Part shown: piece by piece, positions 59,022 through 64,000 of the stretch
How positions within the stretch are numbered: the first letter of the stretch is position 1
How the letters are laid out: each line of letters begins with the position of its first letter
Assembly: GCA_030549335.1 (NCBI GenBank)
Contig: CM060191.1
Coordinates: 625,001 to 689,000, forward strand
Reading direction: 5' to 3'
Source: Pontederia crassipes
Lineage: Eukaryota; Streptophyta; Magnoliopsida; Commelinales; Pontederiaceae
Length of the DNA: 64,000 nt
The notes under the pieces: model-generated
Databases searched by the model: none
The model's input: the letters and a program-made list of their open reading frames with translations, nothing else
Told to the model about the DNA's origin: nothing
Made by a program: the position numbers and the translations under genes

Positions 59022-61912
59022 GGTGTTGATGATGAAAATTTTCATATGGAAAAATTGTGATATCCTATGAATGTCTTCCATCCCACTTATTACTCAAGGC
59101 AACCTTAATATGAAAGACTATAAAAATTTAACAACAACAACAACAAAGCCTTATCCCACTAGGTGGACTATAAAAATTTAACAATATAAGAAAATTTTAA
59201 TTAACTTGATTCCGAGAAATATTCTTAGTTTGTATTTTTGTGTTCCATGTCTCTTCTCTCTGTGCAGACAGGAACTGGTCACTTTTCACCAATTGGTGGA
59301 TACCATGCTGGCAGTGACACGGTACTTATTTTGGATGTTGCACGTTTTAAATATCCACCTCATTGGGTCCCACTTCCTCTTCTTTGGGAAGCTATGAATA
59401 CAATCGATAAAGCAACTGGACGTTATAGGGGGTATGTCTATTGATATTCAATCATCAATATTTATATGAAGCTGATAAAGAGGTAGTTAGATCTTTGGTT
59501 TACTTTGTTTTCATCTTTCATTTGATATGTGATAGGCCATGACTTAGCCTCTATGAGTACGAGTTCGATTGAAACCTCACAAATTTTGCATTGGTTTACC
59601 TTGTTGCGTCCTAATTCTATTTAAATTTGTGTTAACTTAGATTTAAATTGGTTGGTTCGTATCCATTTTATGTGGATGAAATGGTTGTAATCCCCAACTC
59701 CAAATTACTATGCACCGTCAAACTTTTCCATCAACACTAAGGTTACTTTTTTAAATAAAAAAATGCACCAAGTGCGGTAACCTGTAATGAATATAAAATT
59801 CCTTAACATTAAAGCTTTGCTTTAATTTAGCTTATTTTTGTTTTTTTGAATATTTTGATCTTCGACCACATATAGCTTTTGTTGCATCAAACACTACTAT
59901 TTTGTGAGAGAATAGTCAAGAATAACAATACTGTGCCTAAATCATAGGAATAGGCTGTGCAATATCATACCTTGGAATTACTTTACCACCGTAGGCAAGC
60001 ATGAAAACACATGTTTGTGTCATGGTGGAATTTAATCATGTTTTAGCCAAATTATTTGTTTACATTGTAGCTTCGCCAATTATCTACAAAGAACAAACTT
60101 TCTCATTTGCTCAAAAGAAAAAAAAAGAAACTTTCTCATTGATTATGAGATTGACAAGATAAAATGATATAAATTTCCATGTTTTGCAGTTTCATGCTTA
60201 TCTCAAGACTCGAGAAAGCGCCATCCTTGCTTTATACCCTTGTAAGTAACTTGCGTCCTTAAAAATATAAATTAGTCTGTTTGTTAATCAAGTATCATTG
60301 CGTAGAGTTGTAGGCATGAATGGTTGCTACCTATGATGAAGCACATTATTGCAGCACTACTGTTGAGAATTGTTTCGCATTTTCACCTCAAAGTTCTGTG
60401 TCGCATTTTAAACTATTATTCAAATTGCTTTGAGGATGCAATAGTTCTCTTTATTGTTCATTTCAATTATTGCATGTGGGAATTCTTGAACAATGATTTC
60501 AACAGAGCTGCAGAAATGAGACTTGGATCAGCATGGTGAAATATTTGGTCAATGATGTGCCTACTCTTTTGAAATCTGAAAGCCTGAGGAGTGTTTCAGA
60601 AGTTCTCTTACTTTTATTAAGATATCTACCTACTAGTGCTGGAGATTTTGTCAAGTGGGTTGCTGAGGTTAGGAGACAAGAAGGCGACTCCGCCTTAAGT
60701 CAAGAAGAGAAAGGAAGGCTTGCTATGAAGGTCCTGCTACCTCTGTTCTGAATTTCACTTTGAGACATGCCTAGCCATTTGTTTATTATCTATCAACCTC
60801 TCAATTTCAGGAAGAAGTACTACAAGAAGTTCGGAAGACTGAACTGTTTAAATCTCTGAAGGATTTGTTATCTTCAGCAACATCATGTTGCTCAGATTTG
60901 TCATCCAAACAAGACAACGAGTCATTATCTGAGATTGCAGCTAACGTGTGTGTCAAGGTGCTGCATTTCTATCAGGTAGACTAAATCCAGACACAAACTT
61001 TTGCTGCAGAGCTACCTGTGTTAAATGCTTGCGAGTTAATGGCGACAAGCCTGCGACTGTCATCTCCAGCACAGTAATTGCAGGTGGAAATGAGCATGGG
61101 GTTGATATGCTAGTACCAGTATCCACAGCAACACCTGAGACCTCTTATTGCGATGTAGGGAAAAATATCCTGATGCACCCAGGGGGTGCTGATGTTTTAA
61201 CTGTTCTATTATTAGCTTTACCTCACAACATATGGTTTGATGTCAAAGATGAGAACTTGTTAGCTGAACTTTGTAGGCTCACTTCGACAGAGAATCTGAT
61301 GGATATTATTCAACAGGAGGTTGGTTTCTCTTCACTTGTCCCTTTCTCTCCAAATGCATAAGAGGACAAAATTCTGCAATTCCACTAAGTTTTCTAAACT
61401 TGAACAATTGCTCTTTCAGCAGCAAAACATTTGATGGCTTAGCATAGTATCCATAAGTTACCTAATAACTTGTCCACTCGAATTATTATGAGCACGCCTG
61501 AATCATTTTGTGTTTGAAGCTTGTATTATCGAGGATATCCGATGAGCCATAATAGTTCAAGAAATATCATTGCATCTAGTAGATCATGATGCTGCAATAG
61601 TATTTAGGTACATATTCCTCAGGTGGTTTGTAGGATTGAACTTTGCATTTATACCTGGAGCCATTTGACCACCTGGATACTTCTTTTCTACATGTCTATG
61701 AAACAGTTTAGATTCATCTGCAGCTCAACGTCCAATTTTGGAGCAACTAAATTCTTTTAGCCTTGAGAATTCTGCCTTAATATTTCTATTAACTTATTTA
61801 TGTGATCTTTTTTTTTCTTTTGGCTAACTCTTCAATGACATTGTAGGTTTTGCACTTGCGTCGTCAGTTGCATTTCTTGCAGAAATGCGGAGATGAAGAG
61901 GAGGATCCTTAA
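56643..61912 (+). CDS. PCS1: Phytochelatin synthase, C-terminal frameshift
   Basis: Eight exons: 56643-56717, 57373-57529, 58042-58280, 59268-59431, 60190-60241, 60506-60730, 60811-61319 and 61847-61912. The enzyme (gamma-glutamylcysteine dipeptidyl transpeptidase) makes phytochelatins from glutathione when activated by Cd and other metals, in the cytosol. The papain-like triad falls exactly at Cys56 ([18 protein letters not shown]), His162 ([13 protein letters not shown]) and Asp180 ([16 protein letters not shown]). In exon 7 the frame from 60811 runs ...[16 protein letters not shown] and stops at 60982-60984 (361 residues). The family's [11 protein letters not shown] and [10 protein letters not shown] continue in another frame from about 60948. 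One missing base in the GTGTGTGT run at 60946-60953 explains this and makes the total 495 residues, near normal. The catalytic half would be intact either way. Intron 3 carries two SINE insertions. Confidence 0.93.
58732..58910 (+). mobile_element. Full-length Au-type SINE in PCS intron 3
   Basis: Starts CTCCGCCTATATTTTATAG, ends (TTG)n. A 21-bp perfect repeat (from TGTTATTAGTCATC) at 58711-58731 and 58911-58931 is its TSD. It has the same orientation as the gene. Confidence 0.93.
58979..59029. repeat. (TA)n(TGTA)n microsatellite
   Basis: TA dinucleotide run changing into TATG units, in PCS intron 3. Confidence 0.9.
59135..59165 (-). mobile_element. Ultra-truncated SINE with 19-bp TSD
   Basis: Only about 31 bases of the SINE 3' end (minus strand CACCTAGTGGGATAAGGC plus TTG tail) lie between exact 19-bp repeats GACTATAAAAATTTAACAA at 59116-59134 and 59166-59184. 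It lies opposite in orientation to the full copy 200 bp upstream. Confidence 0.9.
60095..60140 (+). mobile_element. Tail-only LINE insertion
   Basis: AAACTTTCTCATT occurs exactly at 60095-60107 and 60128-60140 around 20 bases, TGCTCAAAAG plus an A run, just upstream of PCS exon 5. Confidence 0.65.
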
Positions 61913-64000
61913 AAGATCAACAAAAAATGTGATGCACGTTGATCACGAATCTAAAACTTTTGGAAATAAGATGTTTGATACATACACATAGGTAACATCA
62001 AGTATGTTACTATGCTACCACTAGGCTCACATCTGATTCACTGTTCTTTATTTGTCTGGCGGAACAATTACTTCAAATTTTTTTTTTTTGAGGAGAACAA
62101 TTGCTTCAATTGGAACTGATGAGATAATTGTTTCCATTGGATTGGCAGCGTAAAGACTAAAAGTTTAGTTGGCGATCTAATTTCTCTGTGATTTTCATAA
62201 TATGATCGAATTTGTCATTACTTATGTGAATCATTTATGTATGCCAAATTCATTTCCGAGTAATTTTCACCATTGATTTCTCAACTTTTCACTCTTCCAT
62301 TTTAATCTCACAACTTCATTTTGTAAAAATTATAAATTTGTAACAAACAATATTAAATCTGTAATAAAAAAATCTTCTTAACCTGCAATAACAATTTTCA
62401 TGTCAAATTGCTGACATAACAACCCAAATCAAATAAAATAAAATATATTAATTAAAATAGTATATATATATATTTATTTATTTAAAAATAAAAATAAAAA
62501 TAATATTTTTTAGAAGAAAAGAGAGGAGAGGTGCAACGCCCTCCTTTCTCTTTCTGTTTTCTATATTTAATTTATTTATATATGATTTTAATAAATATAT
62601 TTTATTTTTTGACATTATTTTACCCTCTCTCCTTTTAAGTATTATTACTATTTTTAATAAATAATTACATATCATTTTTAATAAATACATAATATTTTAT
62701 TTAAGTTCAACTTACATGAATGTCACATTAACATCCTTAGCAAAGTGATCTAGAAAATTGGATCAAGCGAACGTCTTTGTTACAAATTTGTTGAAGAATT
62801 GATTTGTTACAAAATAAAATTTGTAGACTATAATGAGATAAAAGTTGGGAGGAGAAAATTATTCATTCATTTCCTCAGGCGTGAGATTTTAGTCGTAAAC
62901 AGTCGATCTCTTCTAATCAACTGAAGTCGAAATATATGCACCATATAAAATGCACAAGAAACTGAATTTAATGATTGCTTTTCTCTGTCCAATTATTTTG
63001 AGAAAAAAGGGTTGAACTACTTTTTTGTATACAACAATTAAAACACTTTCATGAATGGACGGGGGTTGAACGGGCAGCTTTGGGAGCGTCTTCTTCCGAG
63101 CTTTGGCCAACTTTAACCCGCCACGACCGAGCTTCAGTAGCGCTCGCCCACGATCGTTCGTCCCAAATCTTCCACACTAGTTAACTTTTAACACCTTCAG
63201 TGCAAGGCAGTAGGGAACGCCTGGAGATTGTGCGGAGATCAGCTTAGATCTGTACTTTTCATTCCCTTCACCTTGACTTCGCTTCGACAAAATTGTCATC
63301 CATCGAGCTATTGAGGCCACTGATGCATGTCAAGATCCTTTTCTGGAACAAACTGCTGAGAGACGGCCATTATAGATCCACGAATAAGCTCCTGTTAAAA
63401 GCTCGACAGCGCGAATTCCATGAAGTCCAAATAATCTGCAATGTAGAAATTACTTTTTGTCTTTTCATTCGCAAATGGACGGAAAGTGCGAAGTAATTGT
63501 CTAAATTTGAACAAGAAACTCGTTCCGATGAGCTTAAATATCCACAATTCACATGGAGATCAAACCAAATGTGGCCATTACTTTTATTGCAGATAAATTC
63601 GCTTACGTGGATAACCAACTTGGCATGTAAAATGGATCTTCCTATTAGTTCACTCTATGTTAAAAGACAGTACACTACTAAAAGGTGACTCTTTTTCAGA
63701 TCTACATAACAGATGAAAATGTGTTTGACAAAGAAATGTATTTGGCACCTCCCTATGCATTAAACATTTCAGTTATTATATGAGACAAAGGAAAGATCAC
63801 AAATAACAAGAATAATTAGCTTACTATTCCAATTATCACAAATCAACCAACTTTTACTAATTGAAAGATTACAACATTAATTTGCTCCACTGCCATTATC
63901 TTAAGTGTGTGAATGTAAGTGCTCCAAATATGAGTCCTGACACTTTCTCCACCTTCTACCATGAAGTTTCCATGTTTTACTCATCAAGCGTTAAATGGGG
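61913..64000. other. Intergenic region after PCS
   Basis: Begins with the PCS 3'UTR. A tail-only insertion lies at 62062-62109. The rest is AT-rich, with a somewhat GC-richer stretch at about 63060-63250. No gene is recognised up to the window end. Confidence 0.5.
62062..62109 (-). mobile_element. Tail-only LINE insertion
   Basis: GAACAATTACTTCAA (62062-62076) and GAACAATTGCTTCAA (62095-62109) flank a T run plus GAGGA, i.e. TCCTC plus poly(A) on the minus strand. Confidence 0.75.

Noticed and set aside
5474..59165. Regularly recurring AAC-repeat plus conserved block as a possible CRISPR-like or regulatory array
   Set aside because: Copies are scattered over kilobases, in both orientations, with individual TSDs: a SINE, not an array.
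60957..60976. A mini-intron to restore the PCS frame (GTGCTG...ATCAG)
   Set aside because: It would be 20 bases long, too short for splicing, and would delete conserved residues.

Overview
The window looks like nuclear DNA of a flowering plant. It has GT-AG introns with AT-rich sequence, long introns (two of 4.8 and 6.5 kb), poly(AT) intergenic stretches, Ty1/copia and LINE remnants, and a dozen copies of a short SINE with a (TTG)n tail that matches my memory of the plant Au SINE. A very GC-rich intronless PPR gene beside AT-rich introns suggests a monocot. I cannot name the species.

Layout: 1-12,000 is gene-poor. It holds an LTR-like end, a CACTA-like element, microsatellites, a decayed LINE and several SINEs. 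12,594-22,644 (-) is an eight-exon gene for a plant homologue of human STK19, a winged-helix protein. Its introns hold SINE and LINE insertions and a MITE candidate. 25,352-30,203 (-) is a seven-exon gene for a Golgi pectin-methyltransferase-type protein (PMT8/PMT3 group), with an extra 5'UTR intron and one GC-AG intron. 34,875-47,907 (-) is a CRM-domain gene similar to Arabidopsis At3g25440. One intron carries a full-length Ty1/copia element (36,498-41,884, TSD CACCT), itself hit by two SINE insertions, and a conserved exon shows an apparent 4-nt deletion. 49,418-53,155 (+) is NDUFA13/GRIM-19 of respiratory complex I. 53,723-55,501 (-) is a P-class PPR gene of the At1g09900 type. 56,643-61,912 (+) is phytochelatin synthase with an intact Cys56/His162/Asp180 triad and an apparent 1-nt frameshift in the C-terminal exon. 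The rest is intergenic.

The genes form no operon or pathway; they are neighbouring housekeeping, organelle, cell-wall and metal-tolerance genes. The unusual biology is in the retroposition record. One SINE insertion carries about 357 bp of foreign 5' sequence inside a single 20-bp target-site duplication. Some SINE insertions are truncated to 30-60 bp. At least nine sites look like LINE insertions reduced to almost nothing but a poly(A) tail between target-site duplications. All coordinates and splice sites were read by eye. Family names come from memory of protein families, not from a search.
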